Shown here one piece after another: positions 1 to 8,583 of a stretch of 64,000 bases of DNA. The notes under the pieces were generated by a model. That model ran no database searches and was not told the origin of the DNA. It saw nothing but the letters and a program-made list of their open reading frames with translations. Each line of letters opens with the position of its first letter. Position 1 is the stretch's first letter. This DNA is from an uncultured Paracoccaceae bacterium (lineage in GTDB: Bacteria > Pseudomonadota > Alphaproteobacteria > Rhodobacterales > Rhodobacteraceae), in the NCBI GenBank assembly GCA_947496605.1, contig CANMDF010000002.1, forward strand, positions 496,001-560,000, given 5' to 3'. Made by a program: the position numbers and the translations under genes.

Positions 1-111
1 ATCAGTGCTGATGCGATCCGTGGATTGGACCCAACCGCAGTCTATGAAAGTTGCGTTTTGAAATTAACAGGCGAGCCGCCGATCCGGCCCGCACGCCTGC
101 GCGATATGTAA
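1..111 (+). CDS. C-terminal end of an unidentified protein upstream of sdhB (partial)
   Basis: Frame 1 is open from the window edge to a TAA at 109-111 and gives 36 residues ending in RPARLRDM. The stop lies 42 nt before sdhB on the same strand, so it is probably the last part of a gene in the succinate dehydrogenase operon. The tail does not look like the end of SdhA; a small conserved protein between sdhA and sdhB would fit, but I cannot name it from 36 residues. Confidence 0.5.
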   Translation: MSADAIRGLDPTAVYESCVLKLTGEPPIRPARLRDM

Positions 112-153
112 GGATTTGAGGCCTCGCGCCTTAGACGGAAGGAACGACAAAAG

Positions 154-933
154 ATGGTACAACTGACACTTCCCAAGAATTCCCGCATGACAGTGGGCAA
201 AACATGGCCCAAGCCCGAGGGTGCCACCAACCTGCGCAAGGTACAGGTGTATCGTTGGAACCCTGACGATGGGAAAACCCCACAGCTCGATACGTATTTC
301 ATCGATATGGATGACTGTGGGCCGATGGTGTTGGACGCGCTGATCAAGATCAAGAATGAGATTGACCCGACGCTGACGTTCCGCCGGTCTTGCCGTGAGG
401 GTATTTGCGGATCTTGCGCGATGAACATCGACGGTATCAACACGCTGGCCTGTATTTACGGGATGGATGAAGTGAAGGGCGATGTGAAAATCTACCCTCT
501 ACCGCATATGCCAGTGATCAAGGATTTGATCCCGGATCTGACCCATTTCTACGCGCAGCACGCGTCCGTGATGCCGTGGCTCGAGACGAAAACGAACCGC
601 CCTGCCAAAGAGTGGAAGCAGTCGATTGATGACCGCAAAAAGCTTGATGGTTTGTATGAATGCGTGATGTGTGCGTGCTGTTCAACGTCCTGCCCATCCT
701 ACTGGTGGAACGGTGATCGGTATTTGGGCCCAGCCGCCCTTTTGCATGCATATCGCTGGATCATTGATAGCCGTGATGAAGCGACGGGTGAGCGTTTGGA
801 TGAATTGGAAGATCCGTTCAAACTGTACCGTTGTCACACCATCATGAACTGCGCCAAGACTTGTCCCAAGGGTTTGAACCCTGCCAAGGCAATCGCGCAC
901 ATCAAAGGTATGATGGTCGAGCGGGTCGTTTAA
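154..933 (+). CDS. sdhB: Succinate dehydrogenase iron-sulfur subunit
   Basis: 259 residues, the usual length for SdhB, which passes electrons from the flavin of SdhA to quinone at the inner membrane (TCA cycle, complex II). The N-terminal ferredoxin domain holds the [2Fe-2S] ligands C80, C85, C88 and C100 in [10 protein letters not shown]...LAC. The C-terminal domain carries two clusters: C170/C173/C176/C180 ([12 protein letters not shown]) and C227/C233/C237 ([14 protein letters not shown]). A GGAAGGA stretch lies about 10 nt before the ATG. Nothing is missing; identification is firm. Confidence 0.98.
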   Translation: MVQLTLPKNSRMTVGKTWPKPEGATNLRKVQVYRWNPDDGKTPQLDTYFIDMDDCGPMVLDALIKIKNEIDPTLTFRRSCREGICGSCAMNIDGINTLACIYGMDEVKGDVKIYPLPHMPVIKDLIPDLTHFYAQHASVMPWLETKTNRPAKEWKQSIDDRKKLDGLYECVMCACCSTSCPSYWWNGDRYLGPAALLHAYRWIIDSRDEATGERLDELEDPFKLYRCHTIMNCAKTCPKGLNPAKAIAHIKGMMVERVV

Positions 934-975
934 CGCGGGCCATTTGGCTTCAAGGCCTGAGGGAGCAAAGCCCCT

Positions 976-1680
976 TTATGCAAACGCAGCCGCAAGTGCG
1001 ATTTCAACCATATCACCGAATGACCGTTCGCGGTCTTCTGCCGGTAGCGCTTCATGCGTGATCAAATGATCGCTTACGGTTAGAACGGCCAAGGCACGAC
1101 GCCCGTGTCGTGCGGCCAAATTATAGAGTTCTGCAGTTTCCATCTCGACACCCAGAATACCATGACGGACCATCTGTTCGTTCAGATCTGGACGTTCGTC
1201 GTAGAATACGTCCGACGAATAGATGCCTCCGACATGTGTCGGCACGCCTTTCGCTTTGGCAGCATCATGTGCGGCCGCCAGCAGGCCGTAGTCGGCGCAG
1301 GGGGCAAAATTGAGCTCTTTGAATATCCCGCGTGAGGGCGTTGAAAGTGTCGAGGCTGTCATTGCCAAAATCACATCTCGGATGCCGACGTGTTTTTGCA
1401 TACCGCCACATGACCCAATGCGGATCAAGGTCTGGACATCGTAGTCTTTGATCAATTCATTGGCGTAGATCGACAGTGACGGCATGCCCATGCCTGATCC
1501 TTGGATCGTGACGGGATGTCCGTTCCATGTTCCTGTGAACCCCAACATACCGCGGACTTCGTTGATGCAGCGCGCATCTTGCAGGAACGTCTCTGCCGCC
1601 CATTTCGCGCGGTAGGGGTCGCCGGGCATCAATACGGTTGGGGCGATATCACCCTTTTCGGCGCCGATATGGATTGTCAT
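976..1680 (-). CDS. deoD: Purine nucleoside phosphorylase, DeoD type
   Basis: 234 residues, the hexameric NP-I family that splits purine (deoxy)nucleosides with phosphate into base and (deoxy)ribose-1-phosphate. Visible landmarks are the phosphate-binding DPYRA (R24) and IRIGS (R87), GSCGG at 89-93, the ribose-binding GVEMETAEL around 178-186 and the catalytic aspartate D204 in TVSDHL. A GTG codon lies just upstream, but the ATG at 1680 starts the conserved MTIHIGA. It follows ecm on the same strand after 68 nt, and its ribosome-binding region lies inside a hairpin (1683-1710). A second, unrelated-looking PNP (PunA) occurs further along in the window. Confidence 0.95.
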   Translation of the reverse strand: MTIHIGAEKGDIAPTVLMPGDPYRAKWAAETFLQDARCINEVRGMLGFTGTWNGHPVTIQGSGMGMPSLSIYANELIKDYDVQTLIRIGSCGGMQKHVGIRDVILAMTASTLSTPSRGIFKELNFAPCADYGLLAAAHDAAKAKGVPTHVGGIYSSDVFYDERPDLNEQMVRHGILGVEMETAELYNLAARHGRRALAVLTVSDHLITHEALPAEDRERSFGDMVEIALAAAFA

Positions 1681-1682
1681 CA

Positions 1683-1710
1683 CTGGACCTCATTGTTGGA
1701 TGAGATCCAG
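1683..1710 (-). promoter_or_regulatory. Hairpin covering the deoD ribosome-binding site
   Basis: Arms 1683-1693 and 1700-1710 pair over 11 positions with one mismatch and a 6-nt loop. On the minus strand the 3' arm reads ATGAGGTCCAG and contains the only GAGG-like Shine-Dalgarno sequence before the deoD ATG at 1680. No T-run follows on either strand, so a terminator is unlikely; masking of the deoD start in an ecm-deoD transcript is the inferred role. Confidence 0.4.
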
Positions 1711-1748
1711 TTTAGGCGCAGTCATGGGGGCAGGAAAGCCCGATTTAC

Positions 1749-3716
1749 CTATTCGGCTGCGACAGAGCGAGGATCAACAAGCGTGACGATGTCACCCATG
1801 ATCTTGTTTAGTTCAAAGTCCTTTGGCGTATAGACACGGGCCACACCCATGGCCCGCAGTTCATTTGCGTCGTCGTCGGGAATGATGCCGCCGGCGATCA
1901 CCGGGATATGTGTGATGCCTGCAGCCCTTAACCGGTTCATCACATCGCGTACCAGCGGGATATGCGAGCCTGACAAAATAGACAGCCCGATCACATGGCA
2001 GTCACCATTTTGGGCAGCTGTGACAATCTCTTCGGGTGTCAGGCGGATGCCTTCGTAATCAATCTCCATCCCGCAATCGCGTGCGCGCGCGGCGATTTGT
2101 TCGGCACCGTTTGAATGCCCGTCGAGCCCCGGTTTGCCGACCAGGAATTTGAGGCGGCGACCAAGGGCAGTGCTGACAAGGTCGACCTGTTCGCGCAATT
2201 CCTCCAACCCTTCGGTTCGGTTGGACGGGTTGCTGCTGACACCTGTGGGCGCACGGTATTGGCCGAAGACGCTGCGGATCACGTCAGACCATTCACCTGT
2301 CGTCACGCCAGCGCGGGCGCAAGCGATCGAGGGTTGCATGATGTTTGTGCTGTCTTTTGCTGCGGCCCGCAGCGCTTCGAGCGCTTCTTTGACGGCGTCG
2401 TCGTCACGGTCGGATTTCCATGCGTTCAAGCGGCGCAACTGATCGGCCTCGGCCTCTGGGTCGGACACCATGATGGCGTCATCGCCTGCGGTCAGTGGCG
2501 ACGGTTCGCCTGCTTGCCATTTGTTGACGCCCACGACGGTTGTTTCGCCACGTTCAATCCCGCCAATCCGCTTGGCATTGCTTTCGACCAGGCGCGATTT
2601 CATGTAGGCGATTGCACCAACAGCGCCGCCCATCCCGTCGATCTGGGCAAGTTCCGCACGGGCACCTTCTTTGAGTTCGCCGACTTTGCGGTCAATAGCT
2701 GGGTTACCGTCAAACAGATCGTCGAATTCCAAAAGGTCGGTTTCATAGGCGAGGATTTGTTGCATCCGCAGTGACCATTGCTGGTCCCAAGGCCGGGGCA
2801 GGCCGAGCGCTTCGTTCCATGCGGGCAATTGCACAGCGCGGGCGCGGGCGTTTTTAGACAACGTGACAGCGAGTGTCTCAAGGAGAATGCGGTAGACGTT
2901 GTTTTCTGGCTGTTGTTCGGTCAGCCCCAACGAGTTGACTTGCACACCATAGCGGAAACGGCGGTATTTGGCGTCTTCTACGCCGTAGCGCGTGGCGCAG
3001 ATTTCATCCCAGAGTTCGACGAAAGCCCGCATTTTGCAAAGCTCGGTCACAAAGCGGATGCCTGCGTTCACGAAGAATGAGATGCGCCCGACCATGGCGG
3101 GGAAATGCTCAGATGGCACTTTGCCCTTGAGATCATCCAGCACAGCAGTCGCGGTGGCCAATGCGAAGGCCAACTCTTCCTCTGGCGTCGCCCCTGCTTC
3201 TTGTAAGTGGTAGGAACACACGTTCATCGGGTTCCATTTGGGCAAGTGTTCACGGGTATAGGCGGCCACATCTGTGATCATGCGCAGCGATGGCTCTGGC
3301 GGGCAGATGTAGGTGCCGCGCGACAAGTATTCTTTGATGATGTCGTTTTGGACGGTCCCCTGAAGGGCGCTGATATCTGCACCTTGTTCTTCCGCAACGG
3401 CAATGTAGAGAGACAACAACCAAGGCGCTGTCGCGTTGATCGTCATTGACGTGTTCATCTGATCCAGCGGGATGTCGTTGAAGAGCGCACGCATATCACC
3501 AAGGTGGCTGACAGGGACGCCGACTTTGCCGACTTCGCCCTTGGCCAGTACATGATCGCTGTCATAGCCCGTCTGCGTTGGCAGGTCGAATGCAACGGAA
3601 AGACCGGTCTGCCCTTTGGCAAGATTCCCGCGATAAAGCGCATTTGATGCAGAGGCGGTCGAATGACCTGCATATGTCCGGAACAGCCAAGGGCGGTCTT
3701 TCTGCGTTTGCGACAT
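1749..3716 (-). CDS. ecm: Ethylmalonyl-CoA mutase (coenzyme B12-dependent)
   Basis: 655 residues. Ecm converts (2R)-ethylmalonyl-CoA to (2S)-methylsuccinyl-CoA in the ethylmalonyl-CoA pathway, which replaces the glyoxylate shunt in many alphaproteobacteria. The N-terminal mutase barrel carries the family signature FDLPTQTGYDSDH at about 43-55; the C-terminal cobalamin-binding domain has DGHSNG (D532, H534, G537), SIL at 579-581 and the GG pair at 609-610. The single-chain length and the start RPWLFRTYAGHSTA match Ecm (formerly meaA) better than methylmalonyl-CoA mutase. An AGGAGA lies upstream of the ATG. ccr, the enzyme that makes its substrate precursor, is 1.6 kb away on the other strand, and both genes share an upstream palindrome. 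Confidence 0.95.
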   Translation of the reverse strand: MSQTQKDRPWLFRTYAGHSTASASNALYRGNLAKGQTGLSVAFDLPTQTGYDSDHVLAKGEVGKVGVPVSHLGDMRALFNDIPLDQMNTSMTINATAPWLLSLYIAVAEEQGADISALQGTVQNDIIKEYLSRGTYICPPEPSLRMITDVAAYTREHLPKWNPMNVCSYHLQEAGATPEEELAFALATATAVLDDLKGKVPSEHFPAMVGRISFFVNAGIRFVTELCKMRAFVELWDEICATRYGVEDAKYRRFRYGVQVNSLGLTEQQPENNVYRILLETLAVTLSKNARARAVQLPAWNEALGLPRPWDQQWSLRMQQILAYETDLLEFDDLFDGNPAIDRKVGELKEGARAELAQIDGMGGAVGAIAYMKSRLVESNAKRIGGIERGETTVVGVNKWQAGEPSPLTAGDDAIMVSDPEAEADQLRRLNAWKSDRDDDAVKEALEALRAAAKDSTNIMQPSIACARAGVTTGEWSDVIRSVFGQYRAPTGVSSNPSNRTEGLEELREQVDLVSTALGRRLKFLVGKPGLDGHSNGAEQIAARARDCGMEIDYEGIRLTPEEIVTAAQNGDCHVIGLSILSGSHIPLVRDVMNRLRAAGITHIPVIAGGIIPDDDANELRAMGVARVYTPKDFELNKIMGDIVTLVDPRSVAAE

Positions 3717-3741
3717 GTGCGGGTCTCCTGAATCAGTTTGC

Positions 3742-3754
3742 GTAATTAAATTAC
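3742..3754. promoter_or_regulatory. Palindrome GTAATTAAATTAC, candidate operator of ecm
   Basis: A perfect 6-1-6 inverted repeat (GTAATT-A-AATTAC) just downstream of the proposed ecm -10 box, that is, at or after the transcription start. The identical 13-mer recurs upstream of ccr at 5248-5260. A protein bound here could block the start of ecm transcription. Confidence 0.5.
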
Positions 3755-3764
3755 ACGAGTTGCT

Positions 3765-3793
3765 ATTTATCGGACATTTTATGGCGCTGTCAA
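3765..3793 (-). promoter_or_regulatory. Predicted sigma-70 promoter of ecm
   Basis: On the minus strand TTGACA (3793-3788) is followed after exactly 17 nt by ATAAAT (3770-3765), 49 nt upstream of the ecm start codon. The -35 box is perfect and the -10 box is close to consensus. Confidence 0.6.
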
Positions 3794-3853
3794 TTCGCTG
3801 CGTTGCGGCATGACGGGATTTACCTATCGGTCGTTCCCTGTCAGTTTCAGGTC

Positions 3854-5251
3854 ATGACGCAAACCATCTCATTGCCTATCTGGGCGTTCGTTCTGATTGT
3901 CCTATTTGCCGCAGTGACCTTTGCGTCCCATTTTCTGTTTCCGTCTGTCCGTTGGTTTTTCCGCAAACGGGCGGAGCGTGTTATTTCGCGCGTCAACGAA
4001 CGCCTGCAGCGTCCGATTGAGCCGTTCAAACTGGCGCGTCGTTACGATATGATCCAACGCCTGATCTATGACCCTGATGTCACGCAGGCGATTGTTGAAC
4101 ACGCACGCAAAGAAAAGATCCCCGAAAATGTCGCCTTTGAGCAGGCCAAACGCTATGCCCGGGAAATTGTACCGGGGTTTTCGGCGACCGCCTATTTTAG
4201 TATCGGCATTCGCTTGGCGCGGTGGCTTTCAAAGTCTTTGTACCGCATCAAACTCGGCACATTTGATCGCAAGCGCTTGCAAGAGATTGATCCAGATGCG
4301 GCGGTCGTCTTTGTCATCAACCATCGCAGCAACATGGATTACGTCCTTGTGACCTATCTAGCAGCGAATGCAGGGGCCTTGTCCTATGCGGTTGGTGAAT
4401 GGGCCCGCGTTTGGCCGTTGTCTGCTGTGATCCGTGCGATGGGCGCGTACTTTATCAGGCGCCGTTCACGTGGTGCGCTGTATCGCAAAGTGCTTGCCCG
4501 CTATGTGCAAATGGCCACGCGGGGCGGTGTTAGTCAGGCTGTGTTTCCAGAAGGCGGGCTAAGTCTGAATGGTTTGCTGGCCCCCCCGCGCATGGGATTG
4601 CTGAATTACATCGTGGATGATTTTGATCCTGATGCGCGCGAAGTTATTTTTGTGCCCGTCGCTGTAAACTACGATCGCGTGCTTGAAGACACGATCCTGA
4701 TTGCGGCCGATAAATCTGGAACCCGCAAATTCAAGCCGCCATTGATTGGTGTCTTTGCGCGTGTCGCCCGTCACGTGGGTCTGCGCCTGACCCGCCGCTT
4801 TCGTGGTTTTGGCGTGGCCTCCGTTAGTTTTGGCGAGCCGCTTGAGCTGTCAAAGTATCACGCCGACGCCACTCATGATCTGACCGAACAGATCGCGAAT
4901 GAGTTGATGAAGCGGATTGCAGACGTCACCCCTGTCGTAGGTGTGCCGCTTGTTTCGCGACACATCTTGATGGCCGAGCGCGTCACGATGTCGGAGCTGG
5001 AAGTATCCGTGGCACGTTCAATTACCATGCTCAAAGAACGTCATTTGCCAAGTCCGAACCGAGTTGCGGCAGAGGTTGTCCAAGATGCGATCAGTCGCTT
5101 GACCGCGCGTGACCTGGTGAGGGAATCGCCAGACGGTGTGAGTGTGACTGAAAAGGGCAAAGACATTCTGACCTTCTACGCCAACTCAATCGCGCATCAC
5201 TTTGATGCAGATGCAGCAAAGTCGGACAGTATTTCTGCAGTTGCAGAGTAA
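3854..5251 (+). CDS. Glycerol-3-phosphate 1-O-acyltransferase, PlsB-like
   Basis: 465 residues from the ATG at 3854; an in-frame TTG lies upstream at 3803 but the ATG is followed directly by the membrane segment (about 8-28). The acyltransferase motifs are clear: H157-x4-D162 in NHRSNMDYV, and FPEGG at 232-236. PlsB-type enzymes acylate sn-glycerol-3-phosphate, the first step of phospholipid synthesis at the inner membrane. It is shorter than E. coli PlsB (about 800 residues), so the exact acyl donor is uncertain. The C-terminal part (about 380-450) looks like a small winged-helix-type extension. It lies between ecm and ccr, divergent from ecm; its stop codon overlaps the second GTAATTAAATTAC palindrome. 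Confidence 0.85.
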   Translation: MTQTISLPIWAFVLIVLFAAVTFASHFLFPSVRWFFRKRAERVISRVNERLQRPIEPFKLARRYDMIQRLIYDPDVTQAIVEHARKEKIPENVAFEQAKRYAREIVPGFSATAYFSIGIRLARWLSKSLYRIKLGTFDRKRLQEIDPDAAVVFVINHRSNMDYVLVTYLAANAGALSYAVGEWARVWPLSAVIRAMGAYFIRRRSRGALYRKVLARYVQMATRGGVSQAVFPEGGLSLNGLLAPPRMGLLNYIVDDFDPDAREVIFVPVAVNYDRVLEDTILIAADKSGTRKFKPPLIGVFARVARHVGLRLTRRFRGFGVASVSFGEPLELSKYHADATHDLTEQIANELMKRIADVTPVVGVPLVSRHILMAERVTMSELEVSVARSITMLKERHLPSPNRVAAEVVQDAISRLTARDLVRESPDGVSVTEKGKDILTFYANSIAHHFDADAAKSDSISAVAE

Positions 5252-5260
5252 TTAAATTAC
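5248..5260. promoter_or_regulatory. Palindrome GTAATTAAATTAC, candidate operator of ccr
   Basis: The same 13-nt inverted repeat as at ecm, overlapping the stop codon of the acyltransferase and 109 nt before the ccr start. Its placement before the second pathway gene is the reason to call it regulatory. Confidence 0.5.
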
Positions 5261-5279
5261 AAAAACTGCCTAATTATGG

Positions 5280-5309
5280 TTGCAAAGTTACTTTGCCATC
5301 GCGTATTCA
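5280..5309 (+). promoter_or_regulatory. Predicted ccr promoter with overlapping dyad GCAAAG-TTA-CTTTGC
   Basis: TTGCAA (5280-5285) and TATTCA (5304-5309) are 18 nt apart and could form -35 and -10 boxes. A perfect inverted repeat, GCAAAG (5282-5287), TTA, CTTTGC (5291-5296), overlaps the -35 box. The half-site resembles the TTTGCAAA-type sequence known for the RamB/PccR (ScfR) acyl-CoA regulators, which control acetate and propionate genes; the assignment to that family is inference. Confidence 0.45.
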
Positions 5310-5369
5310 GTCCGCATCAGCATCGATTCTGCGGTGCGGCAACACTGGAACCAAGTGATGGAGACTGAA

Positions 5370-6650
5370 ATGGCCCTCGACCAAACTGCGTACACTGCAC
5401 CCGAGAAAGACCTTTATGAAGTCGGTGAAATGCCGCCATTGGGCTACGTTCCGGGGCAGATGCATGCATGGACCATTCGCCGTGAGCGCCACGGCGAGCC
5501 TGATAAGGCGTTTCAGCTTGAGGTCGTTGATGTGCCTAAGCCAGATAGCAACGAGGTGCTGGTTCTCGTGATGGCTGCTGGTGTGAACTATAATGGCGTT
5601 TGGGCGGGCCTTGGTATTCCGATCAGCCCCTTTGACGTGCACAAGGCCGACTTCCACATCGCGGGCTCAGATGCGGCCGGCATCGTTTGGGCTGTTGGTG
5701 ACAAGGTCAAGCGCTGGAAAGTTGGGGATGAGGTGGTTATCCACTGCAACCAAGATGACGGCGACGATGAGCATTGTAACGGCGGCGATCCGATGTATTC
5801 GGAAAGCCAGCGGATTTGGGGTTATGAGACACCCGATGGGTCATTCGCGCAGTTTACATGCGTGCAATCCCAGCAGTTGATGCACCGCCCCCAGCACCTG
5901 ACGTGGGAGGAAAGCGCGTGTTACACACTGACGCTTGCCACCGCATACCGCATGTTATTCGGGCATGAGCCGCATGACCTGAAGCCTGGTCAAAACGTGC
6001 TGGTTTGGGGTGCGTCTGGTGGTCTGGGGTCCTATGCGATCCAGTTGATCAATACCGCTGGTGCCAACGCGATTGGCGTCATCAGTGACGAAAGCAAGCG
6101 TGAGTTTGTTATGTCCTTGGGTGCCAAGGGTGTGATTAATCGCAACGACTTTGATTGCTGGGGTCAGCTGCCCACAGTGAATACACCCGAATACAACACA
6201 TGGCTGAAAGAGGCCCGCAAGTTTGGTAAGGCGATTTGGGAGATTACAGGCAAGGGCGTGAACGTCGACATGGTGTTTGAACACCCCGGCGAAGCAACCT
6301 TTCCAGTGTCCTCGCTCGTTTGCAAAAAGGGCGGCATGGTCGTTATTTGCGCTGGTACGACTGGCTTTAACTGTACCTTCGACGTGCGGTACATGTGGAT
6401 GCACCAGAAACGCTTGCAGGGTAGCCACTTTGCGCATCTGGCACAGGCCAGTGCGGCCAACAAACTGATGCTGGAACAGCGCCTTGATCCGTGCATGTCC
6501 GAGTGCTTTGAATGGGGTGCTATCCCTGCCGCTCATACCAAAATGCGCAAGAACGAACACAAGCCGGGCAATATGTCTGTCTTGGTTCAAGCGCCAAAGA
6601 TGGGCTTGCGCACTTTCGAAGATACGCTTGAGGCTTCGCACAACCGTTGA
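5370..6650 (+). CDS. ccr: Crotonyl-CoA carboxylase/reductase
   Basis: 426 residues. Ccr reductively carboxylates crotonyl-CoA with NADPH and CO2 to ethylmalonyl-CoA, the key step of the ethylmalonyl-CoA pathway. It belongs to the zinc-independent MDR superfamily: GVNYNGVWAGLG near 71-82, a nucleotide-binding VLVWGASGGLGSYA, and the family-specific stretches FEHPGEATF and GSHFA that contain residues used for CO2 binding in studied Ccr enzymes. The ATG at 5370 is preferred to upstream in-frame starts because MALDQ matches known Ccr N-termini and TGGAG lies 6 nt before it. A strong terminator follows at 6672. It should work with Ecm (1749-3716) and, in acetate growth, with Acs (56316-58274). Confidence 0.97.
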   Translation: MALDQTAYTAPEKDLYEVGEMPPLGYVPGQMHAWTIRRERHGEPDKAFQLEVVDVPKPDSNEVLVLVMAAGVNYNGVWAGLGIPISPFDVHKADFHIAGSDAAGIVWAVGDKVKRWKVGDEVVIHCNQDDGDDEHCNGGDPMYSESQRIWGYETPDGSFAQFTCVQSQQLMHRPQHLTWEESACYTLTLATAYRMLFGHEPHDLKPGQNVLVWGASGGLGSYAIQLINTAGANAIGVISDESKREFVMSLGAKGVINRNDFDCWGQLPTVNTPEYNTWLKEARKFGKAIWEITGKGVNVDMVFEHPGEATFPVSSLVCKKGGMVVICAGTTGFNCTFDVRYMWMHQKRLQGSHFAHLAQASAANKLMLEQRLDPCMSECFEWGAIPAAHTKMRKNEHKPGNMSVLVQAPKMGLRTFEDTLEASHNR

Positions 6651-6671
6651 GGCAATACACATTCGCAAGCT

Positions 6672-6703
6672 GGGCGTGGTTGGGGACAACTGCGCCCTTT
6701 TTT
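6672..6703 (+). terminator. Rho-independent terminator of ccr
   Basis: An 11-bp stem (6672-6682 with 6687-6697, two G-T wobbles) closed by a GGGA tetraloop and followed by six T residues (6698-6703), 21 nt after the ccr stop. Confidence 0.85.
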
Positions 6704-6780
6704 ACGTGGTAGGGTTGAATTTGTGAAATACACGCATAGGTTGTTAATGTTTCCTTAACGAATTTTGGCGACGTTCAGTC

Positions 6781-6996
6781 ATGGGACGAAACTGGATCAT
6801 CGACGTGTTGGCCGATCTACGCAGTTTTGCGCGCGATAATGATTTGCCATTGCTGTCTGCGCAGCTCGAAGAAGCAGGTCTTGTTGCTGAGGTCGAGATT
6901 GCGTCGACGCACGACACCGCACCTTCACAACGACATAGTGAAAATGACCCTTTCTTAGGGTTTGCGGGCAAGGCCGATCTGAACCGCCAGCCCTAA
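6781..6996 (+). CDS. Small conserved-looking protein of unknown function
   Basis: 71 residues starting MGRNWIIDVLADLRSF. The first half is predicted helical and amphipathic (WIIDVLADLRSFARDNDLPLL region), the second half polar with a conserved-looking end (DPFLGFAGK). Similar short proteins occur near ccr in related genomes as far as I recall, but I know no function. It is read on the same strand as ccr but after a strong terminator, so it has its own promoter or is expressed by read-through. Confidence 0.6.
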   Translation: MGRNWIIDVLADLRSFARDNDLPLLSAQLEEAGLVAEVEIASTHDTAPSQRHSENDPFLGFAGKADLNRQP

Positions 6997-7056
6997 CTTT
7001 GGGCGCAGTGGCGAATGCGCTAGCAGCGCTTGGTCTGTGCAGATACAGTTTCACCT

Positions 7057-8583
7057 ATGAACGCGCCCTCAATTACTTTTTCAGAAGATCAGGCTGAGGC
7101 TTGGGATAACGTGGCTGTTGCCTTGCGACAGTCCGGCATCGATCTGGATGACAGCCTGTTACAACCGCCGCAGTCGGACACCACATCGGTCATGGCGGTG
7201 ATTGGCAAAGCAGGATCAGGCAAAACGATGTTGCTGGCCAAACTTTACCATGCGCTTGAAGAGGCCGGGGTCGACGTTATTTCCGGGGATTGGGAAGGCC
7301 GCAAACGCAAAGACCGTCGCACTTTGGCGATCTTGGCCCCGACCAACAAAGCCGCAAGCGTGTTGCGTAATCATGGCGTGCCAGCGACGACGATCCACCG
7401 CATCCTTTACACGCCGGTCTATGATCCTGAGTATGAAAAGGTGGCGGAATGGCTGGCTGGGCAGGGCGAAAAGCCCGAGATTGAAGGCCTGACCGAGGTG
7501 GCGTTGGATCGGGCCTTTGGATCTTATCAAATCAACAAATCAGTTCCTGCCGCTTTGGCTGCTGCAGGACTGCGGGGCAGTGATTTCATAACCGGCTGGA
7601 AGCGCCGCGAAGAAGCGTTGGACATTGGGTTTGTCGATGAAAGTTCGATGTTGGATGAAAAGCAGTTTGAGGATCTCAAAGAGATTTTCCCAACGCTTTT
7701 GCTATTTGGTGATCCGGCACAATTGCCGCCAGTGCAGTCATCAGGTGGCATGGTTTTTGAAACTTTGCCTGCGCCCCGTGTTCTAACGCTGAACCGGATA
7801 CACCGGCAAGATGCGGGCAATCCGATCCTTGATCTGGCCCATGCTTTGGCTGATCCGCAACTCGATTTTTATAACTTCGAGCGTTTGGTTGAGGAGGCTT
7901 CAAAGACTGACGAACGTGTCGTCATGGCGCAACGCGTTGAGGCCGATTTGATGGCCCGTTCGCCTTGTTTGGTCTGGCGCAATGCGACCCGTATTCGCCT
8001 GATCCATGCATTTCGTGCGGCTTTTGGCGCACCCGGTGATGAACTGCTCGCAGGTGAGCCATTGATTTGCGACGGTATTGAGCTGCCACTAAAGCACCGC
8101 AAAAAGCGACTTGATCTTGAAGCGCGCGGCCTGATCAAAGGCGCGCAAGTGATTTACCTTGGACCGGGCCGCAAGCCGGGCTTTTCGCGCCTTCATGTGA
8201 TGGGTGCCGAAGACCCGCAGGTCAGTGCCGCCAGCATCGTGAAGATTGAGCAAGAGGGCGATGAGGAACCATTCATTCCCTTTGCGGCACGTATGGGCGC
8301 GACCTTTCTGCATGGTGCGGCTGTGACCATTCATAAGGCACAAGGATCGCAGTGGAACACAGTGCAGGTCTTTGCCCCTGATATCTATGCCGCCTCACGG
8401 ATGGGCCGTGTTGAGGCGGGTCAGCCGCTTTGGAAACGTCTGGCCTATGTGGCGATTACGCGTGCCGAAACGCAGTTGCGTTGGGTTGTCCGAAACCGGC
8501 TTGCGCGACCGCAGGGTGTCATGCGCGTCGATGACCTTGAGGTGCCAGTGACGCCGTTGGAATTGAAGAGCGAGGAAATATGA
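7057..8583 (+). CDS. ATP-dependent DNA helicase, RecD/TraA-like (SF1)
   Basis: 508 residues from the ATG at 7057; the longer reading from 7030 is less likely. Walker A is GKAGSGKT at 50-57, a Walker B-type DESSML lies in the middle (about residue 193), and the C-terminal part has the UvrD/RecD2-type motif TIHKAQGSQWN followed by YVAITRAETQL. This is the layout of single-chain SF1B helicases that unwind 5'-to-3'. There is no recB or recC nearby, so it is not RecD of a RecBCD complex; a repair role like RecD2 is plausible. Its stop overlaps the start of the SDR gene (ATGA). Confidence 0.85.
   Translation: MNAPSITFSEDQAEAWDNVAVALRQSGIDLDDSLLQPPQSDTTSVMAVIGKAGSGKTMLLAKLYHALEEAGVDVISGDWEGRKRKDRRTLAILAPTNKAASVLRNHGVPATTIHRILYTPVYDPEYEKVAEWLAGQGEKPEIEGLTEVALDRAFGSYQINKSVPAALAAAGLRGSDFITGWKRREEALDIGFVDESSMLDEKQFEDLKEIFPTLLLFGDPAQLPPVQSSGGMVFETLPAPRVLTLNRIHRQDAGNPILDLAHALADPQLDFYNFERLVEEASKTDERVVMAQRVEADLMARSPCLVWRNATRIRLIHAFRAAFGAPGDELLAGEPLICDGIELPLKHRKKRLDLEARGLIKGAQVIYLGPGRKPGFSRLHVMGAEDPQVSAASIVKIEQEGDEEPFIPFAARMGATFLHGAAVTIHKAQGSQWNTVQVFAPDIYAASRMGRVEAGQPLWKRLAYVAITRAETQLRWVVRNRLARPQGVMRVDDLEVPVTPLELKSEEI

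Noticed and set aside
2115-2774. 219-residue plus-strand ORF
   Set aside because: Antisense to ecm; no motif or ribosome-binding site.
5955-6689. 244-residue minus-strand ORF
   Set aside because: Antisense to the certain ccr gene and running through its terminator; no motif.
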